From Actinomycetes bacterium (lineage in GTDB: Bacteria > Actinomycetota > Thermoleophilia > BMS3ABIN01), in the NCBI GenBank assembly GCA_021790075.1, contig JAJYIN010000075.1:1-9259 (forward strand): DNA of 9,259 nt, written 5' to 3'. The notes under the pieces were generated by a model, which worked only from the letters and a program-made list of their open reading frames with translations, was not told the DNA's origin and ran no database searches. How positions within the stretch are numbered: the first letter of the stretch is position 1; every line of letters begins with the position of its first letter. A program made the position numbers and the translations under genes. Below, piece by piece: positions 1-5,122 of this stretch.

Positions 1-311
1 CGACCGGGCAGGAGGCCCAGCCCCTCGTGGAGACCATACTCCTCGCTCTCCTCGAAGATCAGGGCCAGCCCCAGGCAAATCCCCAGGAACGGTTTGCCGG
101 CGGCGACTTCCTCCTTGATCACCTCTACCAGGCCGCGCTTGCGCAGATTTTCCATGGCGTCGCCGAAGGCGCCGACGCCGGGCAGGACGATCGCATCGGC
201 GCGGCGCACGTCATCGGGGTCGCGGCTGACCCTGACGTCGCCGCCGACCTTCTCGAGGGCCTTCTCCACGCTGCGGAGGTTGCCCATCCCGTAATCGATG
301 ATGGCGATCAT
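1..311 (-). CDS. hisH: Imidazole glycerol phosphate synthase, glutaminase subunit HisH (3' end cut by window edge)
   Basis: HisH hydrolyses glutamine and channels ammonia to HisF, which makes IGP and AICAR in histidine synthesis (cytosolic). The first 103 codons are visible. The N-terminus MIAIIDYGMGNLRSV is the class I glutamine amidotransferase start seen in HisH. PGVGAF (about residues 44-49) is the oxyanion-strand motif, and GICLG (77-81) contains the nucleophile Cys79. The catalytic His and Glu lie beyond the window. Oddity: the family usually reads GICLGMQ, but here it is GICLGLA, with Ala83 in place of Gln. The ATG at 309-311 matches the family start, but the Shine-Dalgarno signal is poor: AAGG lies 12 nt upstream. 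It is last of the visible his genes, 135 bp after hisB, and hisA/hisF may follow outside the window. Family assignment is firm; full activity is not proven because of the substitution. Confidence 0.93.
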   Translation of the reverse strand, partial: MIAIIDYGMGNLRSVEKALEKVGGDVRVSRDPDDVRRADAIVLPGVGAFGDAMENLRKRGLVEVIKEEVAAGKPFLGICLGLALIFEESEEYGLHEGLGLLPG

Positions 312-335
312 GATAAGAGTCTACCTTATGAGGAG

Positions 336-399
336 GCCGGTGCGGAATGCCGGTATCGGAGCTGCGTGCGAGCCGGTGCGAGCCGGTTATGAATGCCGG
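336..399. repeat. Short repeats in the hisB-hisH spacer
   Basis: The 135-bp spacer between hisB and hisH carries GCCGGTGCGGAATGCCGG at 336-353 and GCCGGTTATGAATGCCGG at 382-399 (15 of 18 positions identical). Between and overlapping them is a perfect tandem pair of GTGCGAGCCG at 366-385. No gene or strong terminator is seen in the spacer. Function is unknown; the repeats may be remnants of local duplication or form an RNA fold between the two coding regions. Confidence 0.55.
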
Positions 400-446
400 C
401 GGCGCGGGCGCCGGTCACGCGCCGGAAGCGGCGGCTAACAAACGCC

Positions 447-1043
447 CTAGAGCACACCCTTGGTCGATGGCACCCCGGCGACGCGCGGGTTGAGGCTGGT
501 CGCCTGGTCCATGGCCCGGCCAAAGCCCTTGAAGACCGCCTCGATGATATGGTGAGGATTGGTGCCTGCCTGCAGACGCACATGCAGGGTAACGCCGGCT
601 TTGTTGACGAACGCCTGGAAGAACTCGCTGGCCAGATCGGCGTCGAAGCCGCCGATGTGGGAAGACGAGAGATCCAGGTTGTACGCCAGAAAAGGGCGGC
701 CGCTGATGTCGATGCTGACCGTGGCCAGGGCCTCGTCCATGGGCAGGACCCAGAAGCCATAGCGGGTGATGCCGGACTTGTCGCCCAGCGCCTGGTCGAA
801 CGCCTGCCCCAGGCAGATGCCAATGTCCTCGACCGTGTGGTGACCGTCTACCTGGAGGTCGCCCTTGGCGGCGATTTCCAGATCGAACAGCCCGTGTTTG
901 GCAAACAGGGTAAGCATGTGGTCAAAAAAGCCTACCCCGGTCTCGATCTTCGAGGCGCCGCCGCCGTCGATGTCCAGTTTGACCATGACATCTGTCTCGG
1001 TAGTGGTCCGTTCGATGGTCGCTTGTCGGGACATCAATCCCAT
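447..1043 (-). CDS. hisB: Imidazoleglycerol-phosphate dehydratase HisB (monofunctional)
   Basis: HisB dehydrates imidazoleglycerol phosphate to imidazole-acetol phosphate, the sixth step of histidine synthesis, using a di-manganese centre in a cytosolic 24-mer. At 198 residues it is the stand-alone dehydratase, without the N-terminal phosphatase half of the enterobacterial fusion. Visible signatures, numbered from the first ATG, are GVGFFDHML (36-44), VDGHHTVEDIGI (65-76) and AGTNPHHIIEAVFK (159-172). Their His and Glu residues are the metal ligands. The C-terminus STKGVL is the usual family ending. Two starts are possible: ATG at 1041-1043 or ATG at 1032-1034. The second gives MSRQATIERTTTETD, closer to homologues, and purine-rich GGAAAGGAAAGG lies just upstream of both. 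It sits 109 bp after hisD on the same strand, with no hisC between them. Confidence 0.96.
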   Translation of the reverse strand: MGLMSRQATIERTTTETDVMVKLDIDGGGASKIETGVGFFDHMLTLFAKHGLFDLEIAAKGDLQVDGHHTVEDIGICLGQAFDQALGDKSGITRYGFWVLPMDEALATVSIDISGRPFLAYNLDLSSSHIGGFDADLASEFFQAFVNKAGVTLHVRLQAGTNPHHIIEAVFKGFGRAMDQATSLNPRVAGVPSTKGVL

Positions 1044-1055
1044 CCTTTCCTTTCC
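1044..1055 (-). promoter_or_regulatory. Purine-rich ribosome binding site of hisB
   Basis: Read on the minus strand this is GGAAAGGAAAGG immediately before the first hisB ATG. The 3' AAGG lies about 9 nt before the second ATG (1032-1034), a normal spacing, while the more distal GGA suits the first ATG. The site therefore does not settle the start, although protein similarity favours the second. Confidence 0.5.
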
Positions 1056-1074
1056 GATTGCGGCCGCCTTGGTC

Positions 1075-1120
1075 CCCTGTGACCTTAAGCCTTCGTCGGC
1101 TGCGGCCTCAAGCCTTCGTC
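1075..1120. repeat. Two imperfect 23-bp tandem repeats in the hisD-hisB spacer
   Basis: Units 1075-1097 and 1098-1120 match at 18 of 23 positions and share the exact 3' part AGCCTTCGTC. Degenerate echoes (GCCTTGGTC near 1066-1074 and GCCTTGCGTC near 1144-1153) flank them. They fill most of the 109-bp gap where hisC often lies. Role unknown; no transcription terminator is obvious here. Confidence 0.6.
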
Positions 1121-1152
1121 CGTCGCGACCTTAGGCACGGTACAGCCTTGCG

Positions 1153-2484
1153 TCAGTCGCCTTCATCCACAGGCGGCTCGCCGTACATTTCCTGCCTCAG
1201 TTCGGCCGCGCGCGCGTGCGCCTTGAGCCCCTCGGCGGTGGCGATCTCCACCAGCGACGGTGTCAGCTGGGAGATCGTACCCGGAATCAAGGATATCACA
1301 GCCACTTTGCGCATAAAATTCTCCACCGACAGGGCGGAGCCGAACCGGGCCGCCCCCGCCGTAGGCAGCACGTGGTTGGAGCCGATGATATAGTCGCCGT
1401 AAGCGGTGCAGACATCCTCGCCCAGGAAGACAGCGCCGGCGGCGGTGATCTCGTGCACCACCTGTTCCGGGTGCATGGTGTGGATCTGCAGGTGTTCGGG
1501 CGCGAACATGTTGCTGAAAGCGATCGCGGCCTCCTGGGCCTCCTCCCCCCTGAGCCCGTCAACCTCGATCAGGGTGATCCGTTCCAGCAGCGCTTCATCA
1601 AGGCCGAGCTCGCTCGCCATCGCCGCGGTTTCTGACTCGACCTGCGCCGCCAGCTCGCCGGACCAGCATACCAGCGCCGCGATGGCGCCGCTGCCGTGTT
1701 CCACCTGCGCCAGCAGGTCGGCGGCGATCAGCTTCGGGGTGGCTGCCGGGTCGGCGATGATGAGCACTTCACTGGGACCGGCCAGGCTGTCGAGCCCCAC
1801 CAGGCCGTACACCTGGCGCTTGGCCTCGGTCACATAGATGTTGCCGGGGCCGGCGATGACATCGGCCGGGCGGATGGTCCCGGTGCCGTAGGTCATCGCA
1901 CCCACCGCCTGGGCGCCGCCGGCGCGGTAGATCTCGTGGATTCCCAGCATGCCCGCGGCCGCCAGCACCGCCTGGTTTATCTTGCCGTCCCGCCCCGGCG
2001 GGGTGCAGATGAATATCTCGCCGACGCCGGCCACCTGGGCCGGCACCACCGTCATGAGCACGCTGGAAGGATAACTGGCGCCGCCGCCCGGGACGTAAAG
2101 CCCGGCCCGGTCGACCGGAATCATGCGCTGCCCCAGCATCTGGCTTTGCCGCATGGGCGCCGTCCAGCTGCCGCGCATCTCATGCTGGTGAAACAGGCGG
2201 ATGTTCTCCGCCGCCAGCTTCAGCGATTCCATCAGCGGCTCCGGCGCCATCACCGTGGCCGCTTCGATCACCTCAGGCTTGACTTTCAGGTCACCGGCGG
2301 TGAATTGATCAAAATCCAGCTCTCGGGTCAAGCTCACCAGGGCCTCGTCTCCTTCGGCCTCGACCCGTGCCAGAATCTCCCCCACGCGCCGGCGCAACTC
2401 CTCGTCGGAGCCATGCCGTCCCCGCAGGGAGACGGCCAGCCCGGCGGCGCTGCCGGGAGTGAGTTTCTCATGCCTGATTGTCAT
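1153..2484 (-). CDS. hisD: Histidinol dehydrogenase HisD
   Basis: HisD oxidises L-histidinol to L-histidine in two NAD-dependent steps through histidinal, with one zinc ion per active site (cytosolic homodimer). The 443-residue length is typical. Signatures in order are YVPGGGASYPSSVLM (130-144), AGPGNIYVTEAKR (211-223), LAGPSEVLIIAD (234-245), FAPEHL (327-332) and GDYIIGSNHVLPT (363-375). By alignment with the E. coli enzyme, the zinc ligands correspond to Gln260, His263, Asp364 and His423, and the base pair Glu330-His331 is present, so it looks fully active. The ATG overlaps the hisG stop by 4 nt (ATGA), and a near-perfect Shine-Dalgarno lies inside the hisG end, which points to translational coupling. 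It is read in one operon with hisZ and hisG. Confidence 0.98.
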   Translation of the reverse strand: MTIRHEKLTPGSAAGLAVSLRGRHGSDEELRRRVGEILARVEAEGDEALVSLTRELDFDQFTAGDLKVKPEVIEAATVMAPEPLMESLKLAAENIRLFHQHEMRGSWTAPMRQSQMLGQRMIPVDRAGLYVPGGGASYPSSVLMTVVPAQVAGVGEIFICTPPGRDGKINQAVLAAAGMLGIHEIYRAGGAQAVGAMTYGTGTIRPADVIAGPGNIYVTEAKRQVYGLVGLDSLAGPSEVLIIADPAATPKLIAADLLAQVEHGSGAIAALVCWSGELAAQVESETAAMASELGLDEALLERITLIEVDGLRGEEAQEAAIAFSNMFAPEHLQIHTMHPEQVVHEITAAGAVFLGEDVCTAYGDYIIGSNHVLPTAGAARFGSALSVENFMRKVAVISLIPGTISQLTPSLVEIATAEGLKAHARAAELRQEMYGEPPVDEGD

Positions 2485-3143
2485 CCGCGGACGACCTCCT
2501 TGAGCCGGCGGGCCAGCTCGTCGACAAGATTTGCCTTTAGCTTGTGGGATACCCGGTTGGCGATCAGCCGGGTGGCGCAGACGGCGATCTCAGCCCGTTC
2601 CACGAGATTGTTCTCGCGCAAGGTGGCGCCGGTGGCGGTGAGATCGACAATCCCTTCCGCCAAGTCAACCTGTGGCGCCAGCTCCATGGAGCCGCGCAGC
2701 TCGATCACTTCCACCTGCTTGCCGCGCCCCTCGAAATACTCCCGCGTGATGCGGGGATACTTTGTGGCCACCCGCATCGAGCCCAGATGCCGGAGCTCCT
2801 CGGCCTCGGGGTCGCGGTCCGCCGGTGTGGCGAAGACGATCCGGCACTTCCCAAAGCCCAGGTCGAGCAGCTCGTAAACATTGCGCCGGCACTCCATCAG
2901 CACGTCCTTGCCCACGATGCCGGCGTCGGCGGCGCCGTATTCGACATAGGTGGGCACATCGCTGGGACGGGTAGTGATGATGGTCCGCCCCGGCCCCACT
3001 TCAAATACCAGCTTGCGGTCGTTTTTCCTCAGCTCCGCGACGTCGAAACCGACCATCGCCAGAACATCGAGCGTCTCGGCGAAGAGGTTCCCGCGGGGAA
3101 TGGCGAGCCTGAGCCCGCCGTCTGGGATGGGGGAAGCAACCAT
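2481..3143 (-). CDS. hisG: ATP phosphoribosyltransferase catalytic subunit, short form HisG
   Basis: HisG joins ATP and PRPP to give N1-(5-phosphoribosyl)-ATP, the committed step of histidine synthesis. At 220 residues it is the short form (HisG_S), lacking the C-terminal ACT-like regulatory domain of long HisG. It should therefore need HisZ, encoded just upstream, for activity and histidine feedback. Visible motifs are LAIPRGNLF (13-21), DVPTYVEYGAADAGIVGKD (62-80), RVATKYPRITREYF (124-137), LRGSMELAP (149-157) and the PRPP loop DLTATGATLRENNL (167-180). The ATG at 3141-3143 lies one codon after the hisZ stop, in the same frame. The purine-rich GGGAGAGG in the end of hisZ is a plausible ribosome binding site. 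It overlaps hisD by 4 nt. Confidence 0.97.
   Translation of the reverse strand: MVASPIPDGGLRLAIPRGNLFAETLDVLAMVGFDVAELRKNDRKLVFEVGPGRTIITTRPSDVPTYVEYGAADAGIVGKDVLMECRRNVYELLDLGFGKCRIVFATPADRDPEAEELRHLGSMRVATKYPRITREYFEGRGKQVEVIELRGSMELAPQVDLAEGIVDLTATGATLRENNLVERAEIAVCATRLIANRVSHKLKANLVDELARRLKEVVRG
2494..2501 (-). promoter_or_regulatory. Strong Shine-Dalgarno of hisD inside hisG
   Basis: The minus strand reads AAGGAGGT, ending 9 nt before the hisD ATG at 2482-2484. It lies within the last codons of hisG, so ribosomes ending hisG can reinitiate on hisD. It supports the chosen hisD start. Confidence 0.8.
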
Positions 3144-3146
3144 GGC

Positions 3147-4397
3147 CTACGATGCCTCTCCCGTGAGCGCGCCGATCAGCCTCTCGGCGGAAACGAGTTC
3201 CCGGCCGCCGGACTGGTCCAGCAGCAGGAAACCTCCCTCCTGCGGCAGCGCCGCGAATGAAAGCCCGGCGGCCGCCGCCGCGTCCAGCGCCTGACCGGCG
3301 CCCGTGCCTTCCGGCAGGCTGAAGACGGCGGCGCCACTGTCCCGCAGCCTGGACGCCAGCTCCAGGGCCGCGTCCAGCCCGTCAACCAGCGCCACGCCCG
3401 GCCGCCCGGAAACGGGCATGCCGCCCCGCTCCGTGACGGCGATGTGCAGGCGGTCCAGGCCGATGGCGAACCCTACCGCCGGCGCCGGCCGGCCGAAACG
3501 GGCCAGGAGGCCGTCGTAACGGCCGCCGCCGCCAATCGGGAATCCCAGGCCGCTGCTATAGACCTCGAAGACGATGCCGGTATAGTAATCGAAATTGCGG
3601 AACATGCCCAGATCGAAGAGGATGCGTCCCGCGTATCCATAGCGGCTGACCAGGTAGAAAGTGCGCGCCAGGCGCTTGAGCGCCTCGTCCATGGCTGGGG
3701 CGCGCACCAGATCCTGCGCCCGCGTCAGCACCTCGGAGCCGCCCCGGAGCCCGGTCACATCCATGATTGCCTGCTTGTCGTCATCAGACAGATCGAGGCC
3801 GTCCACCACCGCGCCCAGCCGGACGCGGTCGCGTTTGACCAGGGTTTCAAAAATTGAGCCACGTTCTTCGCTGGTGACTCCGGCGCTGTCCAGGAGCGCC
3901 CGGAAGAAAGAGGACTCCCCCAGCCCCACGGCAAAATCCTCAAGCCCGCAGCTTTCCAGCACCTGGCAGAGCACGCCCAGCACTTCGGCGTCCACTGCCG
4001 GCGAATCCATGCCGATCAGCTCCACGCCGGCCTGCATGAATTCGGACTGCCGCCCCCGCTGGGGCTTCGTGGGCCGGAAGGAATTGGCAAAATAGCAGAG
4101 GCGGAATGGAGGCTCGCGGTCGGCCAGCTTGGTGGCCACCAGCCGGGCGATCGGAGTAGTCATCTCCGGCCGCAGATACAGGACTTCCCCTTCCTGGCCG
4201 GACAGCCGGAAGGAATCGCCGAAACGCCTCTCCCCCGCGGCTGCCAGCGCCGTCCCGGTTTCGAGGGTCGGCGTGACCACCTCGCCGTAACCGAAGCTCC
4301 CGAACACGCGGCGGGCGACCACCTCCAGCTGGCGCAGCTCCGCCGCCTCGGACGGCAAAATATCTTTGGTTCCCGCGGGAATCGGTATGACTTTCAT
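3147..4397 (-). CDS. hisZ: ATP phosphoribosyltransferase regulatory subunit HisZ (HisRS-like)
   Basis: HisZ is a catalytically inert paralogue of histidyl-tRNA synthetase that binds short HisG, is required for its activity and mediates histidine feedback. The 416 residues open with IPAGTKDILPSEA (5-17), typical of the HisS/HisZ family. Class II motif 2 elements are LRPEMTTPIARL (75-86) and FANSFR (103-108). The histidine-site motifs have the HisZ flavour, RNFDYYTGIVFEVY (267-280) and GGGGRYDGLLARFG (289-302), rather than the LVRGLDYYTG of HisS. Residues about 330-416 form a short Ala-rich C-terminal domain without a recognisable standard anticodon-binding region. Adjacency to a short hisG with only 3 nt between coding regions is the strongest argument against a true HisS. 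The ATG at 4395-4397 has a weak AGAG upstream. It is the first gene of the operon. Confidence 0.93.
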   Translation of the reverse strand: MKVIPIPAGTKDILPSEAAELRQLEVVARRVFGSFGYGEVVTPTLETGTALAAAGERRFGDSFRLSGQEGEVLYLRPEMTTPIARLVATKLADREPPFRLCYFANSFRPTKPQRGRQSEFMQAGVELIGMDSPAVDAEVLGVLCQVLESCGLEDFAVGLGESSFFRALLDSAGVTSEERGSIFETLVKRDRVRLGAVVDGLDLSDDDKQAIMDVTGLRGGSEVLTRAQDLVRAPAMDEALKRLARTFYLVSRYGYAGRILFDLGMFRNFDYYTGIVFEVYSSGLGFPIGGGGRYDGLLARFGRPAPAVGFAIGLDRLHIAVTERGGMPVSGRPGVALVDGLDAALELASRLRDSGAAVFSLPEGTGAGQALDAAAAAGLSFAALPQEGGFLLLDQSGGRELVSAERLIGALTGEAS

Positions 4398-4434
4398 AAT
4401 CTCTGAGTTTATATATGCGTCTGGTTAGTGTAAA

Positions 4435-4494
4435 GGAAACGCCGGCAGTCAACGGCGGTGATGATTTACATTTCTCGGAAGCGCCGGCAGTCAA
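4435..4494. repeat. Near-identical 18-bp direct repeat upstream of hisZ, possible operator pair
   Basis: GGAAACGCCGGCAGTCAA at 4435-4452 and GGAAGCGCCGGCAGTCAA at 4477-4494 differ at one base and are exactly 42 bp apart, about four helical turns. Each is followed by CGGCGG, with a 3-nt insertion in the second copy. On the minus strand the distal copy contains the candidate -35 box, and the proximal copy lies near the inferred transcript start. This placement fits a cooperative regulator site, but no known his regulator motif is recognised. Confidence 0.6.
4465..4494 (-). promoter_or_regulatory. Candidate sigma-70-type promoter of the his operon
   Basis: On the minus strand, TTGACT (4489-4494) and TGTAAA (4465-4470) are separated by 18 bp, a fair match to -35 and -10 boxes. 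Transcription would start near 4458, giving a leader of about 60 nt before hisZ. A second possibility nearer the gene is TTTACA (4429-4434) with TATAAA (4408-4413), but the 15-bp spacing is short. Based on sequence match only. Confidence 0.4.
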
Positions 4495-4508
4495 TGACGG
4501 CGGAGGTA

Positions 4509-4528
4509 ATTAACGTGGCGATTAACGT
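4509..4528. repeat. Pair of ATTAACGT repeats
   Basis: ATTAACGT occurs at 4509-4516 and 4521-4528, a 12-bp period, just upstream of the candidate hisZ -35 box. It could be a short activator site or chance in an A/T-rich patch. Confidence 0.35.
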
Positions 4529-4557
4529 CTTCGGCATCCGGCCCGATTAATAATATA

Positions 4558-4655
4558 GGCGGCTACGCTGGTTGTTGATAAGAGGAAGCGCGGTAACAAC
4601 GCAAGGCGAAGCCACGCGAAAACTGTTAGAACGGGGGGCGCAGCCGCCTTTTTTT
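4558..4655 (+). ncRNA. Candidate small structured RNA or terminator: long-range stem plus T7
   Basis: GGCGGCTACGC (4558-4568) can pair with GCGCAGCCGCC (4638-4648) in an 11-position stem with a single A-C mismatch, followed directly by seven T (4649-4655). Inside the loop, GTTGTT (4571-4576) pairs with AACAAC (4595-4600) and GGC-GAA-GCC (4605-4613) forms a small hairpin. A local alternative stem GGCG/CGCC (4637-4640 with 4645-4648) would also precede the T tract. Read on the plus strand this resembles a small RNA of about 100 nt with its own terminator, but no clear plus-strand promoter is seen. It matches no RNA family I recognise. It may simply be an intrinsic terminator in an intergenic region. 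Confidence 0.3.
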
Positions 4656-4697
4656 AAATATCTTTACAGGGCAGAGTGAAACGTCTGCTCGAGCATG

Positions 4698-4724
4698 AGG
4701 CCCCGGGCCTGACCAGGGCCTTTT
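4698..4724 (+). terminator. Possible intrinsic terminator (AGGCCC/GGGCCT, TTTT)
   Basis: AGGCCC at 4698-4703 pairs with GGGCCT at 4716-4721, and the run of T starting in the stem gives GGGCCTTTT. Inner GGCC elements allow alternative pairings. The T tract is short, and no plus-strand gene lies just upstream except the candidate RNA. Confidence 0.35.
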
Positions 4725-4740
4725 ACTTTGCCGGTTGCCC

Positions 4741-4761
4741 GGCGCCGCCCCCCGCGGCGCC
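4741..4761. repeat. Perfect 8-bp GC hairpin with CCCCC loop
   Basis: GGCGCCGC (4741-4748) and GCGGCGCC (4754-4761) are perfect inverted repeats around a CCCCC loop. A third GGCGCC follows at 4768-4773. Either strand could fold here. No T tract follows, so it is not a standard terminator. Confidence 0.6.
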
Positions 4762-4799
4762 CCGATTGGCGCCATCGCTTCTGGCGGTGCGGCGACGCG

Positions 4800-4852
4800 G
4801 CGTTATTTCTCGCGCCGGGAGCCCTTTTCGCGGGGTAGCGTTATTTTCTCGC
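4800..4852. repeat. Duplicated GCGTTATTTCTCGC motif
   Basis: GCGTTATTTCTCGC at 4800-4813 recurs as GCGTTATTTTCTCGC at 4838-4852 with one extra T. The A/T core within GC flanks is unlike the coding regions nearby. Function unknown. Confidence 0.5.
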
Positions 4853-4890
4853 CTCTGGGGGGAATCCACCTACCATCTTCTCCGGATGGG

Positions 4891-4985
4891 TTTCTTTTCC
4901 GGAAGAAATAATCTCCGGGAAGGGTTGAGGTTTCCCTGCCGGAGAAGAATTTACCGAACAAGCTTGGGGAGGGTTTCCCTGCCCC
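4891..4985. repeat. Series of three hairpins, two of them related
   Basis: Three consecutive inverted repeats are visible. TTTCTT/AAGAAA (4891-4908) has loop TTCCGG. CTCCGG...CCGGAG (4913-4944) has an inner AGGG/CCCT. GGGGAGGG...CCCTGCCCC (4966-4985) has a TTT loop and one bulged G. The last two share GTTTCCCTGCC on their 3' sides, suggesting duplication. They could lie in a plus-strand leader or an independent RNA, or be intergenic palindromes with no RNA role. Confidence 0.45.
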
Positions 4986-5013
4986 GGGTCAAAGTGAAAG
5001 CAAACGGGTAATA

Positions 5014-5038
5014 AAAGGCCCGGGCGAACCGGGCCTTT
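5014..5038 (-). terminator. 10-bp perfect hairpin, terminator-like mainly on the minus strand
   Basis: AAAGGCCCGG (5014-5023) and CCGGGCCTTT (5029-5038) pair perfectly around a 5-nt loop. On the minus strand the stem is followed by TTTTATTA, a usable T tract. On the plus strand it runs CCTTTGAGAG, which is weaker. It may act in both directions and insulate the PhoU-like gene from plus-strand transcription, or stop antisense transcripts from that gene. Confidence 0.55.
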
Positions 5039-5081
5039 GAGAGATGCGCCGATGCTGCCGGCCATCCCTCCGTCATTTTCA

Positions 5082-5107
5082 ATACTAGTATACCCGCCAT
5101 ATGGCGG
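5082..5107. promoter_or_regulatory. Two adjacent perfect palindromes before the PhoU-like gene
   Basis: ATACTAGTAT (5082-5091) is a perfect 10-bp palindrome, and CCGCCATATGGCGG (5094-5107) is a perfect 14-bp palindrome beginning 2 bp later. They end 15 bp before the ATG at 5123, a position where a dimeric regulator could control the gene. No good -35/-10 pair is evident; TTTTCA (5076-5081) with a box near 5099-5104 is weak. No known operator consensus such as the Pho box is recognised. Confidence 0.45.
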
Positions 5108-5122
5108 CATAAAACGGAAAAT

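Larger units (their letters stand above)
4398..5122. other. 725-bp non-coding gap between divergent hisZ and the PhoU-like gene
   Basis: No convincing gene is visible on either strand. The gap contains a candidate hisZ promoter with direct repeats (4435-4494), a long-range stem plus T tract (4558-4655), GC-rich hairpins and repeats (4698-4985), a 10-bp hairpin (5014-5038) and two palindromes (5082-5107). Local A/T-rich patches (4505-4560, 4650-4670, 4885-4915) stand out from the GC-rich surroundings. One open frame at 4676-5011 on the plus strand looks spurious and is described under rejected items. Confidence 0.8.

Noticed and set aside
366..385. CRISPR-like repeats in the hisB-hisH spacer
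   Set aside because: The repeats are only 10 bp, directly adjacent and without spacers.
393..1082. Long open frame on the plus strand opposite hisB
   Set aside because: It is an antisense shadow of hisB, whose conserved motifs all lie on the minus strand.
1696..2877. 393-codon open frame on the plus strand opposite hisD and hisG
   Set aside because: It is antisense to two clearly recognised genes; its length reflects high GC with few stop codons, and its translation has no recognisable domain.
3147..4397. Annotation as a true histidyl-tRNA synthetase HisS
   Set aside because: The histidine-site motifs are of HisZ type, the C-terminus lacks a clear anticodon-binding domain, and the gene abuts a short-form hisG that needs HisZ.
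4577..4601. T-box-like TTGTTACCGCG on the minus strand upstream of hisZ
   Set aside because: It shares ACCGCG with the T-box consensus, but the UGGN that must pair with the tRNA end is TGTT here. A histidine tRNA would need UGGG, and no specifier stem was found.
4558..4655. Known riboswitch (cyclic di-GMP, cobalamin, fluoride) or SRP RNA
   Set aside because: Fragments such as ACGCAAGGCGAAGCC were compared with the remembered consensus cores, and none of the key conserved blocks are present in order.
4676..5011. Plus-strand open frame of 111 codons starting with GTG
   Set aside because: It runs through hairpins and duplicated motifs, has an Arg- and Pro-rich composition resembling random translation of GC-rich DNA, and shows no recognisable domain. 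It most likely is not translated.
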